This document shows, piece after piece, positions 9,391 to 17,463 of a DNA stretch of 64,000 nucleotides. Source of the stretch: Bacteroidota bacterium (lineage in GTDB: Bacteria; Bacteroidota; Bacteroidia; Chitinophagales; Chitinophagaceae); the NCBI GenBank assembly GCA_029558715.1, contig JAKQEA010000042.1, forward strand, positions 41,685-105,684, in the 5' to 3' direction. The notes under the pieces are model-generated. The model did no database searches, was not told where the DNA came from, and saw only the letters and a program-made list of their open reading frames with translations. A program made the translations under genes and the position numbers. The first letter of the stretch is position 1; the number at the start of each line of letters is the position of its first letter.

Positions 9391-10218
9391 TTACATTTTC
9401 CCTTCAAGGAAGCCAAGTTGTTTCAGAATATCTTTCAGCATTTTTATTCTTACCGTCTGCATGTCATAATCCTTATCAGGTGATTCGATATTTAAAACAA
9501 AAAAATATGGGTGATTATTTTCTTCAATCCAGCCTACTATCCAGCCAATAGCATGGCCTTTTTCTGTAAAACCCCAGCCTGTTTTGTAGCCTAACCGGTA
9601 GTTTGTATTGCTCTCAAACAACATGGCCCTTTTTACAATCTCCTGGTAAGTCTTGAAAAAAGGCAGTTGATCGAAGTATAATCTCTTTACTAATCCCAAT
9701 TGCTGGTCTGGGGTTATTTTAAGAGAATTGTTTAGCCAGAAACTGTCAACGGCAGTCTTAATAACTACTTTTTCTGTATCGGTTTTGGCGCCATATTTCA
9801 AACTGTCCAGCCAAAGTTGCATGGTATCTTTACCAATGCGCCGCGCCACTTCCTGGTAATAATAAACAGAAGAAACCCTGAATGCTTCATACATGTTCAG
9901 ATCCTTATTCCAATCAGCTACCCGTCTTTCTACTCCATCCCATTTTATTATCATGCTGTCGCTGCTGATCTTGCCGGTCTGCAAACCAATCAATGAGTTA
10001 ACAATTTTGAATGTGGAGGCAGGCAGGTAGCTGCTATCACGAAAGCGGCTGAGATTATGCACAGTAAATTTGCCCGAAGCATTATCCATTAAGGCAAAAC
10101 AACCTTCCACTTTATTGTCATCAAAATATTTCTTCAGGCTTTTATCCTGTTTGACATTATTGGGAGAGCAGGATTGCAGAAATGCTATCAGTAAAAGGAA
10201 ATAAAAGAATTGTTTCAT
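9391..10218 (-). CDS. Class D (OXA-type) beta-lactamase, lipoprotein
   Basis: A 275-residue serine beta-lactamase with all class D motifs: S68-T-F-K71 (nucleophile and the lysine usually carboxylated), S116-S-V118, and K212-T-G-W. The FWLNNSLKITPDQQ segment and GWIVGW also match OXA enzymes. The N-terminus is a lipoprotein signal with candidate lipobox LQSC (C17), so the enzyme is probably membrane-tethered in the periplasm. The length is normal and no active-site residue is missing. No mobile element flanks it, so it looks like a resident chromosomal gene. The related BlaR sensor domain is excluded by the absence of a metalloprotease part. Confidence 0.9.
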   Translation of the reverse strand: MKQFFYFLLLIAFLQSCSPNNVKQDKSLKKYFDDNKVEGCFALMDNASGKFTVHNLSRFRDSSYLPASTFKIVNSLIGLQTGKISSDSMIIKWDGVERRVADWNKDLNMYEAFRVSSVYYYQEVARRIGKDTMQLWLDSLKYGAKTDTEKVVIKTAVDSFWLNNSLKITPDQQLGLVKRLYFDQLPFFKTYQEIVKRAMLFESNTNYRLGYKTGWGFTEKGHAIGWIVGWIEENNHPYFFVLNIESPDKDYDMQTVRIKMLKDILKQLGFLEGKM

Positions 10219-10237
10219 CTGGGAAATAAAATTTCGG

Positions 10238-10245
10238 CAAAGGTA
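10238..10245 (-). promoter_or_regulatory. -7 promoter box before the beta-lactamase gene
   Basis: TACCTTTG on the minus strand matches TAnnTTTG and lies about 20 nt before the ATG of the class D beta-lactamase gene. No TTG -33 element is seen, so the call rests on the -7 box alone. Confidence 0.35.
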
Positions 10246-10249
10246 GCCA

Positions 10250-10774
10250 TCATTCGGTTCGCTTTAAAATAGCTTTCTGATAACTACCAACTTTGTAACT
10301 GTCAACAGACGGGCTGTTCTCTGTCCCATTGCCGGTTGTAATAATGGGTTTTGCTGAAATACTAAAAAATTCTATCATCAGCTGATCATTCTCTACCCAG
10401 TAATTGCTGATAATTGTAGAGTTCATTACCGTAAACGCTCCACAAAATTTATCAGCAACCCAAAACTGATCGAGCACAATACCATTGTTCTCGTCTATTA
10501 TCCAATGCCCTTTAGCGGTATCTTTTGCAATTAATGTGTAAGGCCGGCTATCTTCAGTAGGTAAACCGTAGATAAGATGCCAGGTGTACTTATTTAGACT
10601 ATCTGCAGGTTGTATTCTTAATTCCATCACTACAGTCTGAGGCTCTTTCACTCCTGTCTTAAACCATTTCAGCTCTCCCTTCCAGTTACCGATCCAATTT
10701 TGAGGGAAAGTGCCTGTTTGAGACAAACCGGATAATGAAATCATAATACTGAATACAGCAAAAAAATTCTTCAT
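10250..10774 (-). CDS. Secreted protein of unknown function
   Basis: A 174-residue protein with a clear signal peptide (hydrophobic residues 4-17, then SQTG). The mature part begins NWIGNWKGEL and is rich in beta-strand and Trp/Tyr pattern, suggesting a small lipocalin- or FABP-like barrel; that is inference from pattern only. Its stop lies 31 bp upstream of the beta-lactamase start, so the two may share a transcript. I do not recognise the family. Confidence 0.65.
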   Translation of the reverse strand: MKNFFAVFSIMISLSGLSQTGTFPQNWIGNWKGELKWFKTGVKEPQTVVMELRIQPADSLNKYTWHLIYGLPTEDSRPYTLIAKDTAKGHWIIDENNGIVLDQFWVADKFCGAFTVMNSTIISNYWVENDQLMIEFFSISAKPIITTGNGTENSPSVDSYKVGSYQKAILKRTE

Positions 10775-10800
10775 TCCTTATATTTTACTAAAAATAAAAA

Positions 10801-10821
10801 GTCCCGGTGATATGCCGGGAC
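10801..10821 (-). terminator. Rho-independent terminator of the small lipoprotein gene
   Basis: A perfect 7-bp stem (GTCCCGG / CCGGGAC) with a 7-nt loop is followed on the minus strand by TTTTTATTTTT. It sits 27 bp after the stop of the 42-codon gene at 10848-10976 and before the next gene, giving that small gene its own transcript end. Confidence 0.75.
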
Positions 10822-10847
10822 CTGAATGAGTTTAGTGATCCTTCACC

Positions 10848-10976
10848 TTAAAGGTAAATACCATTTTTTAAGCGATAGTGTTTATTACCCTGGCAATCCC
10901 TTTTAGTGGCTGCGCAAGAACTGAAAATAAACATAACTACAGCCGCTGTGGCCAGACAAAGCATTAACTTCTTCAT
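10848..10976 (-). CDS. Small lipoprotein, 42 residues
   Basis: A 42-codon frame, ATG to TAA. Residues 1-20 are MKKL plus a hydrophobic stretch ending FSSC, a lipobox with C21 as the lipidated cysteine. The 21-residue remainder, CAATKRDCQGNKHYRLKNGI then YL, has a second cysteine (C28) and is basic. A strong terminator follows 27 bp after the stop, so this is a separately transcribed gene and not chance coding. The upstream region is AT-rich with no Shine-Dalgarno sequence, as is normal in this phylum. The function is unknown; an outer-membrane or inner-membrane anchored peptide is expected. Confidence 0.6.
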   Translation of the reverse strand: MKKLMLCLATAAVVMFIFSSCAATKRDCQGNKHYRLKNGIYL

Positions 10977-11232
10977 ACTTTTTTACAAGTTGGGTCAACA
11001 AATTAATTAATGGAAATTCCAGAGGAATTGGGCGGGTAGAGTTTATCTCATCGTGTATAGAACGAAAGTAATATGTGAAAATTGTATTTCATAACTTCCG
11101 TTGAACTTTTTCCTATTTATTTATGAAAACATACGAAGTAGGTAACTCTATTAGTAGAACCCCGATAAATAGTAATTTTACCTTACTAAAGATTTGTCAA
11201 ATACAACTCATTGCATTTCATACGGAAATAAA
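10977..11232. other. Intergenic region between kbl and the small lipoprotein gene
   Basis: 256 bp, AT-rich. It presumably holds the promoter of the small lipoprotein gene: an AATTTG stretch at about 11000 on the minus strand resembles a -7 box but is imperfect. A short inverted repeat AATTCC-AGA-GGAATT lies at 11015-11029. I see no coding frame. Confidence 0.4.
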
Positions 11233-12420
11233 TTATTTCAACACACCCACCTCTTTCCCAATCTTCGTAAACGCTGCTATCGCTTTATCGAGGTGATGCT
11301 GTTCATGCGCCGCACTTAGCTGCACCCTTATCCTCGCCTGTCCTTTGGCCACCACAGGGAAGAAAAAGCCTATTACATACACACCTTCTTCCAAAAGTTT
11401 TGCAGCCATCGTTTGTGCAAGTACTGCATCATATAGCATGATGGGAACAATTGGGTGATCACCGGGTTTGATGTCGAAACCGGCTTCCGTCATTTTATGG
11501 CGGAAATATTTAGTGTTATATTCCAGTTTATCTCTCAATTCCGTTGTTTCTGTCAGCATATCCAGCACAGCAATAGAAGCACCAACAATTGAGGGAGCCA
11601 ATGTATTACTGAATAAATACGGCCTTGATTTCTGGCGTAGCATATCAATGATCTCTTTTCGGCCAGAGGTAAAACCACCGGATGCGCCACCCAATGCTTT
11701 ACCTAATGTTCCGGTAATAATATCGATCCTTCCCATCACACCCCTGTATTCATGAGTGCCCCGGCCTGTCTTGCCGAGAAACCCCGAGGAGTGGCATTCA
11801 TCAATCATAATACAGGCATCATATTTTTCAGCCAGATCGACGATCTTATCTAATTGTGCTATGGTGCCATCCATACTAAAAGAGCCATCAGTTACAATGA
11901 TCCTGCTGCGGCAGCCGGCGGCTTCCCTCAGCTTAGCTTCCAGGTCATTCATATCGTTATGTTCATAGCGGAAACGCTGTGCCTTACACAAACGAACCCC
12001 GTCAATAATAGAAGCATGGTTCAGTGCATCTGAGATAATGGCATCCTGTTCATTAAATAAAGGTTCAAACACACCGCCATTGGCATCAAAAGCAGCAGCA
12101 TATAATATGGTATCCTCCATGCCAAGAAATTGAGAGATTTTTTCTTCCAATTCTTTATGAATATCCTGTGTACCGCAAATAAAGCGGACACTGCTCATTC
12201 CATACCCTCTTTTATCAATGGCCTCATGCGCTGCTTTGATCACTTTAGGATGGCTGGAAAGGCCAAGGTAATTATTAGCACAAAAGTTCAGGACCGCTTT
12301 ACCGCCCACGATTATTTCGGCTCCCTGGGGACTTTCAATAATTCGTTCTGTTTTATACAGACCCGAGGCTTTTATCTCTTCCACCTCTTTAGCAATGCGT
12401 TGCACCAATTTTTCGTTCAT
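11233..12420 (-). CDS. kbl: Glycine C-acetyltransferase (2-amino-3-ketobutyrate CoA ligase)
   Basis: A 395-residue PLP enzyme of the alpha-oxoamine synthase family. The length and the [14 protein letters not shown] start fit Kbl, which works with threonine dehydrogenase to turn threonine into glycine and acetyl-CoA. The PLP lysine is K241 in [10 protein letters not shown]207 and H210 of the IDECH motif and H135 of LNHAS contact the cofactor. Serine palmitoyltransferase is a close relative and the main alternative in sphingolipid-making Bacteroidota, but the overall match is better to Kbl. tdh is not adjacent. A TATATTTG -7-like box sits at 12438-12445. Confidence 0.88.
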   Translation of the reverse strand: MNEKLVQRIAKEVEEIKASGLYKTERIIESPQGAEIIVGGKAVLNFCANNYLGLSSHPKVIKAAHEAIDKRGYGMSSVRFICGTQDIHKELEEKISQFLGMEDTILYAAAFDANGGVFEPLFNEQDAIISDALNHASIIDGVRLCKAQRFRYEHNDMNDLEAKLREAAGCRSRIIVTDGSFSMDGTIAQLDKIVDLAEKYDACIMIDECHSSGFLGKTGRGTHEYRGVMGRIDIITGTLGKALGGASGGFTSGRKEIIDMLRQKSRPYLFSNTLAPSIVGASIAVLDMLTETTELRDKLEYNTKYFRHKMTEAGFDIKPGDHPIVPIMLYDAVLAQTMAAKLLEEGVYVIGFFFPVVAKGQARIRVQLSAAHEQHHLDKAIAAFTKIGKEVGVLK

Positions 12421-12524
12421 GCGGCTTGATTTATGGGCAAATATAAGAATTGGGCCTGTTGAGCGTCTTATAGAACAACTTCACATGAATATGCGATTGT
12501 CAGCCGGAAAAAGAAATTTTAGGT

Positions 12525-12553
12525 TTGCGGTAACATTTTGAAAATTACTTTCG
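12525..12553 (+). promoter_or_regulatory. Putative promoter before the small secreted protein gene
   Basis: TTG at 12525-12527, 18 nt, then TACTTTCG at 12546-12553, one mismatch from TAnnTTTG. Transcription would begin about 17 nt before the ATG at 12576. Confidence 0.4.
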
Positions 12554-12575
12554 TCAAATAGCCTAAACCAACACC

Positions 12576-12800
12576 ATGAAGCGGAAAAATTATCTTTTAT
12601 TCAGCCTGCTGACTGTCCTTCTTACGGCAGCACTGGTTATCCTGAGCTCTTCCTCTTCGACGGAAAAGGCCCCCAAACAGGCTGTCCCAACTTGCTGTAA
12701 AAAAACAAAGGTGAACTGCCCAGAGACCAAAAAAGATATTCCGGCTGATCTTATGCTGGAAAGTCTTTCCCGGCAGTTTATCAGCATTTCCTCCTTCTAA
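12576..12800 (+). CDS. Small exported protein of unknown function
   Basis: 74 residues. It has a basic start (MKRKNY), a hydrophobic segment (8-23), a serine run, then a mature part with a CC pair and a third Cys (CCKKTKVNC), ending in SISSF. It is likely membrane-anchored or secreted. It precedes the sigma-factor gene by 142 bp on the same strand and has its own promoter-like sequence. The family is not recognised; confidence rests on the signal sequence, the promoter and the clean start. Confidence 0.55.
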   Translation: MKRKNYLLFSLLTVLLTAALVILSSSSSTEKAPKQAVPTCCKKTKVNCPETKKDIPADLMLESLSRQFISISSF

Positions 12801-12915
12801 ATATTGATTTTCAACCGATAACAGGTGGCCGGTTAAGCATTTCCCGAAAGTTTTGTCAATTGTTGTAACATTTTGTTCCCTGAACCGTATTATTTAACAA
12901 GCAGGTTCCGTTGAC

Positions 12916-12923
12916 TATTTTTG
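12916..12923 (+). promoter_or_regulatory. -7 box before the ECF sigma gene
   Basis: TATTTTTG matches TAnnTTTG 20 nt before the ATG at 12943. The -33 position lacks TTG, which could mean a weak promoter or recognition by an alternative sigma factor, for example autoregulation. Confidence 0.35.
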
Positions 12924-12942
12924 CCTGCACTATCGGCTGTTT

Positions 12943-13428
12943 ATGACTGAACGAGAATACAATGAATGTGTGAATACGTATGCAGATAATGTGTACCGCT
13001 TCATCCTGAAAAATCTTCGCCATGAAGAAGATGCCCGGGATGTGGTGCAAACTGCCTTTGAAAAAATGTGGCGCAACCGGGATGAGGTAGATGCACAGAA
13101 AAGCAAATCTTATCTTTTTACGGTAGCATACCACCAGATGATCGATCATATTCGAAAAGTAAAACGGATACAATTGCGGGAAGAGTTCAGTGCTGAAGCA
13201 AGAGTGGAGAACCGTCCGGCCAATAACCTGAAAAAGATACTTGACGAGGCCCTGAACAGGCTGAGCGAAACGCAACGATCACTGGTTTTGCTGAAAGACT
13301 ATGAAGGATATAGTTATGAAGAAATAGGCCAGATCATGAACCTGAACCCCAGCCAGGTAAAAGTGTACCTGCACCGGGCAAGGGTTCAGCTGAAAGAATA
13401 TTTAGTGAAAATGGAAAACGTAATCTGA
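12943..13428 (+). CDS. ECF-type RNA polymerase sigma factor
   Basis: 161 residues with region 2 (about 10-80; DARDVVQTAFEKMWRNRD, then SYLFTVAYHQMIDHIRK) and region 4 (about 100-152; LSETQRSLVLLKDYEGYSYEEI, then a helix-turn-helix). It has the standard ECF length and no C-terminal extension. The next gene starts 3 bp later and codes for a membrane protein with anti-sigma-like modules, the usual sigma/anti-sigma pairing. The target regulon probably includes the downstream beta-barrel gene at 14584, as inferred from operon position. Confidence 0.92.
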   Translation: MTEREYNECVNTYADNVYRFILKNLRHEEDARDVVQTAFEKMWRNRDEVDAQKSKSYLFTVAYHQMIDHIRKVKRIQLREEFSAEARVENRPANNLKKILDEALNRLSETQRSLVLLKDYEGYSYEEIGQIMNLNPSQVKVYLHRARVQLKEYLVKMENVI

Positions 13429-13431
13429 TCA

Positions 13432-14553
13432 ATGAATATCAACCGCCATAATTACGAAGAGTATTTTATCCTGTACATGGATAATGAACTGGGTAGTGAG
13501 GAGCGCCGTATGGTGGAAGAATTTGTGCAGCTTCACCCTGACCTGAAAGAAGAACTGGAGATTTTACAACAATTCAAATTAACTCCCGATACTAATATTG
13601 TTTTTGCAGGAAAAGATGAACTATTGAAAGGGGAAGAAGCATCTTCTGTTACCCTTTCTAATTATGAAGAATGGCTGATGCTGTATACCGATAATGAACT
13701 GGATGCTGAACAAAAAGAAATTGTTGAACAATTTGCTGCAAAAAATCCCATCGTTCAACAAGAACTGACTTTGCTGTTGCAAACCCGGCTGCAACCTGAA
13801 CGGGTTGTATTTACCAATAAAGAATCTTTATACAGAAGAGAAGAGAAAGTGCGGGCACTTCCCATCCGCTGGTGGAGAGCTGCAGCTGCTATATTGCTCA
13901 TTGGTTCAGGCATTACCACAGCTATTATTGTAAACAATAAGAAGTCGCCAGGCACCTCCATTGAAGTGGCCGGGCTTACCAATGAAAAACAAAAAACTAC
14001 ACCTGTTGAAACTGTTCAGCCAAAAAACGATGCAGTTGCTACCACAAAAGTTCAAAATGAACCTGCCGGCAGTCCTGCAACAAAAAACAGGCAACAGGAT
14101 AATAATGCCCCCGTATACAAACAGGTAAATAATCCTGTGGCAGTAACGGATAATAATACTATTATTAAAAATGATGCTCCGGAAAAAAATAATGCCCCTG
14201 TAATTGCAGATAACAGTCCTTCTAACAATCTCCCTAAACCGGAGAATAATCCTTATGTAAATAATAATACATCAACTGACGTTGCTGCTAATACAAAAAC
14301 GGATATCCCGGAAAAAAACAATAAATCAACTTCATTAACAGATCGTGTTGTAACATCTCCATCTGCTCAACCGTCAGACAAGAGAACTGCTTCAGTAAAT
14401 GAATCAGATCTAAACCAGGGTGATGGCAAGAAAAACAAACTCCGTGGACTTTTCCGGAAAGTAACACGGACCTTTGAAAAAAGAACTAATATTGACCCGA
14501 CCGACGATGATGACCGGTTATTAGTGGGCGGGTTAGCCATCAGGCTGAAATAA
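13432..14553 (+). CDS. Anti-sigma-like membrane protein with tandem N-terminal modules
   Basis: 373 residues. Two similar ~60-residue cytosolic modules occur in tandem: NYEEYFILYMDNELGSEE at 6-23 and NYEEWLMLYTDNELDAEQ at 77-94, each followed by a helical stretch and an F-x-x-K-E/D-x-L end. They resemble the start of anti-sigma (zf-HC2-type) domains but lack zinc-binding Cys and His. One transmembrane helix follows at about 145-166, then a long Asn/Thr/Lys-rich periplasmic linker (about 175-325), and a basic C-terminus ending DDDDRLLVGGLAIRLK. Position 3 bp after the sigma gene supports an anti-sigma role; this is inferred. Confidence 0.75.
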   Translation: MNINRHNYEEYFILYMDNELGSEERRMVEEFVQLHPDLKEELEILQQFKLTPDTNIVFAGKDELLKGEEASSVTLSNYEEWLMLYTDNELDAEQKEIVEQFAAKNPIVQQELTLLLQTRLQPERVVFTNKESLYRREEKVRALPIRWWRAAAAILLIGSGITTAIIVNNKKSPGTSIEVAGLTNEKQKTTPVETVQPKNDAVATTKVQNEPAGSPATKNRQQDNNAPVYKQVNNPVAVTDNNTIIKNDAPEKNNAPVIADNSPSNNLPKPENNPYVNNNTSTDVAANTKTDIPEKNNKSTSLTDRVVTSPSAQPSDKRTASVNESDLNQGDGKKNKLRGLFRKVTRTFEKRTNIDPTDDDDRLLVGGLAIRLK

Positions 14554-14583
14554 CCTAATTACAAATTTTTAAAAAGAAAGAAT

Positions 14584-15426
14584 ATGAAAAGGATTTTTAC
14601 CCTATGTGCAGCGCTATGTATAGCCGCAATCAGTTTTTCCCAGACAGACACTACTGCTAATCCCAAACCGGCTCCGCAGGATGACACCATCCGTATCGGT
14701 GGCATGGTTATTATCCGTAAGGCCGGCAGCAAAGACAAAGAGGTAATCCGTGACCGGGAATACAAAATGCGGAACCGCCGTGGCGACAAGCCTTCTAATC
14801 TGAGCACCAACTGGTGGATACTCGATCTTGGTTTTTCCAATTACGTTGATAATTCCAATTACACCACAGCGGCATTAAGTGGTTTTGTAGCACCGGGCAT
14901 TGGTGAAGACCAGTTGAAGCTGAGGGCCGGTAAGTCAAGAAATGTAAACCTCTGGTTCTTTATGCAACGATTGAATATAGTCAAACATGTACTGAACCTG
15001 AAGTATGGTATGGGACTGGAGCTAAACAATTATCATTTTGAAACAAATAATATTGTTTTCACCAAGAACCCCACCAATATTTCGCTGGGTAGCACTGATT
15101 TCAAAAAAGTAAAACTGGCTGCCGATTACCTGACAGTGCCCATGATGCTGAACATCAATTTTACGCCTAAAAGAAAAAACGGATTTGGTATCAGTGGCGG
15201 TGTAAGCGCCGGGTATTTATATTCTGCCCGTTACAAAACAAAAGAAGATGGTGATATTGAAAAAGTGAAAAGTGATTTTGACCTGGAACGTTTTAAACTA
15301 TCCTATATCGGGGAATTATCACTCGGACCTGTAAAACTTTACGGCAGCTATGCGATGAAGAATATGTGGGAAAAAGGATTGGATATGACTCCGTATACAC
15401 TGGGCTTCCGGTTTAGCAACTGGTAA
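14584..15426 (+). CDS. Outer-membrane beta-barrel protein, PorT-like
   Basis: 280 residues. It has a signal peptide (1-20, ending SFSQ), a short linker with the charged motif DDTIRIGGMVIIRK, then a barrel-like region of alternating hydrophobic strands (about 75-280) ending FRFSNW with a terminal aromatic residue. This is the PorT-type or 'outer membrane beta-barrel' family common in Bacteroidota. It is the third gene of the sigma/anti-sigma operon, 30 bp downstream, and is closed by a strong terminator, so it is likely an output of that sigma system or part of its signal chain. Confidence 0.75.
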   Translation: MKRIFTLCAALCIAAISFSQTDTTANPKPAPQDDTIRIGGMVIIRKAGSKDKEVIRDREYKMRNRRGDKPSNLSTNWWILDLGFSNYVDNSNYTTAALSGFVAPGIGEDQLKLRAGKSRNVNLWFFMQRLNIVKHVLNLKYGMGLELNNYHFETNNIVFTKNPTNISLGSTDFKKVKLAADYLTVPMMLNINFTPKRKNGFGISGGVSAGYLYSARYKTKEDGDIEKVKSDFDLERFKLSYIGELSLGPVKLYGSYAMKNMWEKGLDMTPYTLGFRFSNW

Positions 15427-15453
15427 ATAAACAGTTTCTCATATTCATACATG

Positions 15454-15485
15454 AAACCGGTCCTGTTTTCAGGACTGGTTTTTTA
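15454..15485 (+). terminator. Rho-independent terminator of the sigma/anti-sigma/barrel operon
   Basis: A 12-bp stem (15454-15465 with 15470-15481, one G-U pair) with loop TTTT is followed by a T run. It lies 27 bp after the stop of the barrel gene. Confidence 0.85.
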
Positions 15486-15683
15486 TTGTAAAAAGGAAAG
15501 ATTACAGGGAAAAAATCCCCGTATCTTTTCTAAACACTCCGTTAAAACATATCCACACTTAATAATAAAATTTTATGGCATTGCGTTTGAGTGATTGGAC
15601 GGACACTTTTACGAATAATGCCATGAATAAATGCGGCTCCCACCTTAGCTGCAGATTAGATCTGGCCTTACCGAAAACACTAC

Positions 15684-16259
15684 ATGGACATGAAAAACTT
15701 CTTCATTCTTACTACTGTTTTTTTAGGGAGCAGTTTGCTGGCTTCGGATTTTCATGCCAAAAAAAGGGCCACCCTCAACAAACGCTTTGATGGCAGCACA
15801 GCTTCCAAAGGTCCCGTAGGGAATATTTCCATTATAATAGACAAATCTGACTACGAACTGAATGTATATGATGATAAAGGCTGGTATGCCACCTACCCTG
15901 TAGTGTTTGGCAACAGCAGCCTGGCCGATAAAAAAATGGAAGGCGATAAGAACACACCCGAGGGAACTTTCCGCATAACCAGCAAGCGGGTACATGAAAA
16001 ATGGAGCCGCTTCCTCGCCATTGATTATCCCACCGCCGCTGACAGGGAGAAGTTCAACCAGCGCAAACAGAGAGGAGAGATTCCTGCCAATGCCCGTATT
16101 GGCGGGGGCATAGGCATTCACGGTACATGGCCGCATGAAGATTTTATGATAGACAGGTATAAGAACTGGACCCTTGGCTGTATCTCAATGAAAAATGAAG
16201 ATGTAAAAGAATTATACGGATTTACGGATTCCGGCACCACCGTTACCATCAGAAAATAA
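15684..16259 (+). CDS. L,D-transpeptidase (YkuD domain)
   Basis: 191 residues. The signal peptide is 1-20; the YkuD catalytic domain spans about 46-189. The conserved H146-G-T and the catalytic cysteine C166 in TLGC (the [S/T]xGC motif) are both present, 20 residues apart. The family forms 3-3 cross-links in peptidoglycan or attaches proteins to it. Starts at 15684 and 15690 (third codon, also ATG) are both possible. It is a monocistronic unit convergent with the hydrolase gene 12 bp away. Confidence 0.88.
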   Translation: MDMKNFFILTTVFLGSSLLASDFHAKKRATLNKRFDGSTASKGPVGNISIIIDKSDYELNVYDDKGWYATYPVVFGNSSLADKKMEGDKNTPEGTFRITSKRVHEKWSRFLAIDYPTAADREKFNQRKQRGEIPANARIGGGIGIHGTWPHEDFMIDRYKNWTLGCISMKNEDVKELYGFTDSGTTVTIRK

Positions 16260-16271
16260 ATAGAATACCTG

Positions 16272-17246
16272 TTATTGCCCGTTGAGGAATTTTCCCACTT
16301 CTGTCTGCCATTTCACAGGGTCATGTTGCAGCAACGATTCATGACCGGCATTTTCATACCCGACCAGTTTTTTTTGGTTCGAAAAGATCGAGGTGTACAC
16401 TTCATCAATTTCACTTTTTAAAACATAACTGTCTTTAGCTCCATACTGCACCAGTGCCGGACAGCTTATGGCTTTTGCATATCTCTTTGTCCGGTGTTTA
16501 TATCCATTAAATCCTCTTTCTATTCCTATCCAGCCGGTAACTAAAAAAGCAAAAGGCTGTTGCGGAAACCCAAGTACTCTTGCTCTTGCTTTCAGGTGAG
16601 ATTGCAGGGAAGAAAAGGGAAGTTCAAGTATCACTCCTGCTGGTTGTATGGGATAATCATGTAACGCTTTTGCAATAACAACCGCACCCATGGAAATACC
16701 CCATAGAAAAATTCTTTTTTCTCCTTTTGCTTTTATATAGTCATACGCCAGCTTTACTTCCTCGGTTTCCCTGACTCCCATGGTGGTGGTGACACCATCA
16801 CTTTTTCCATGTGCCCGCAAGTCGATCAGCATAATATTATATCCCTGGTAGCGGAATTCATTGGCCTCCGACAATAGTTGGCCTTTATTGGACATTACTC
16901 CATGAAAAAGTAACACTGTTCCTTTTGCTACAGAATCAGTCCTGGCATACCATGCTTTTATTGAAATACCATTAGCTGTAGTCAAGTCTACCGTATCGTA
17001 TACAAATGCCGGTTGCTCTGTAAGCTGTGACTTAGGCAGCTTAGGCCCGGTAAAGAGTTTCCATGTTTTTGTAAAAATATTTCCGGAAGGAGAACTATTG
17101 TAGAGTGAGGGGTCGTTATAAAAATGGGTGAGCCGGTACGCATAAAAAGCAGCGCTTATATTAATCAGGATAAACTGAACAAGAATAACCCAGAAAATCC
17201 AACGAAGTAAAGAAGGCATTTTTCGCCTGGTCTTTTTTTCTTCCAT
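16272..17246 (-). CDS. Membrane-anchored alpha/beta hydrolase
   Basis: 324 residues. One N-terminal transmembrane helix (about 13-33) is followed by an alpha/beta hydrolase fold with the oxyanion segment LFHGVMSN, nucleophile elbow G-I-S-M-G, acid in GAKDSYV and base in NAGHESLL. It resembles the BEM46/FrsA-like group of serine hydrolases; the substrate is unknown. Monocistronic: a TACTTTTG promoter box and a palindrome lie just upstream. Confidence 0.85.
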   Translation of the reverse strand: MEEKKTRRKMPSLLRWIFWVILVQFILINISAAFYAYRLTHFYNDPSLYNSSPSGNIFTKTWKLFTGPKLPKSQLTEQPAFVYDTVDLTTANGISIKAWYARTDSVAKGTVLLFHGVMSNKGQLLSEANEFRYQGYNIMLIDLRAHGKSDGVTTTMGVRETEEVKLAYDYIKAKGEKRIFLWGISMGAVVIAKALHDYPIQPAGVILELPFSSLQSHLKARARVLGFPQQPFAFLVTGWIGIERGFNGYKHRTKRYAKAISCPALVQYGAKDSYVLKSEIDEVYTSIFSNQKKLVGYENAGHESLLQHDPVKWQTEVGKFLNGQ

Positions 17247-17258
17247 AAGATATTATTC

Positions 17259-17273
17259 AACCACGCCGTGGTT
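17259..17273. promoter_or_regulatory. Palindrome in the hydrolase gene leader (possible operator)
   Basis: AACCACG-C-CGTGGTT is a perfect 7+1+7 inverted repeat placed between the predicted transcription start and the ATG of the hydrolase gene, where a repressor site would act. There is no T run, so it is not a terminator. Confidence 0.35.
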
Positions 17274-17278
17274 ATCGC

Positions 17279-17305
17279 CAAAAGTAATTTTTACAATGCA
17301 TACAA
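17279..17305 (-). promoter_or_regulatory. Promoter of the alpha/beta hydrolase gene
   Basis: On the minus strand a TTG (17303-17305), 16 nt, then TACTTTTG (17279-17286), an exact TAnnTTTG box. The spacing is slightly short for the phylum. The predicted leader is about 30 nt. Confidence 0.45.
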
Positions 17306-17432
17306 GCTACTATTTGGCAGTTTTTTCTGACTAACCTGTGAATAATATTCTTATTATAAAAAATAAGAGATGCTGTTTTGTGCTTTTCTTTGCACTGCTT
17401 TTGCCTCACTAACGAACCCCGAAAAACCTTTT

Positions 17433-17456
17433 AAAGCAGCCCATCCGTGCTGCTTT
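17433..17456 (-). terminator. Terminator of acs
   Basis: An 8-bp stem AAAGCAGC / GCTGCTTT with an 8-nt loop lies 7 bp after the acs stop. On the minus strand it is followed by a short T-rich stretch. Confidence 0.6.
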
Positions 17457-17463
17457 AATTATC

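Noticed and set aside
12856..13275. 139-codon minus-strand frame opposite the sigma factor gene
   Set aside because: Fully antisense to a clear ECF sigma gene, with no signal, promoter or family resemblance.
13990..14340. AAT-rich repetitive stretch considered as a DNA repeat
   Set aside because: It is codon-level low complexity from the Asn-rich linker of the anti-sigma-like protein; units are irregular.
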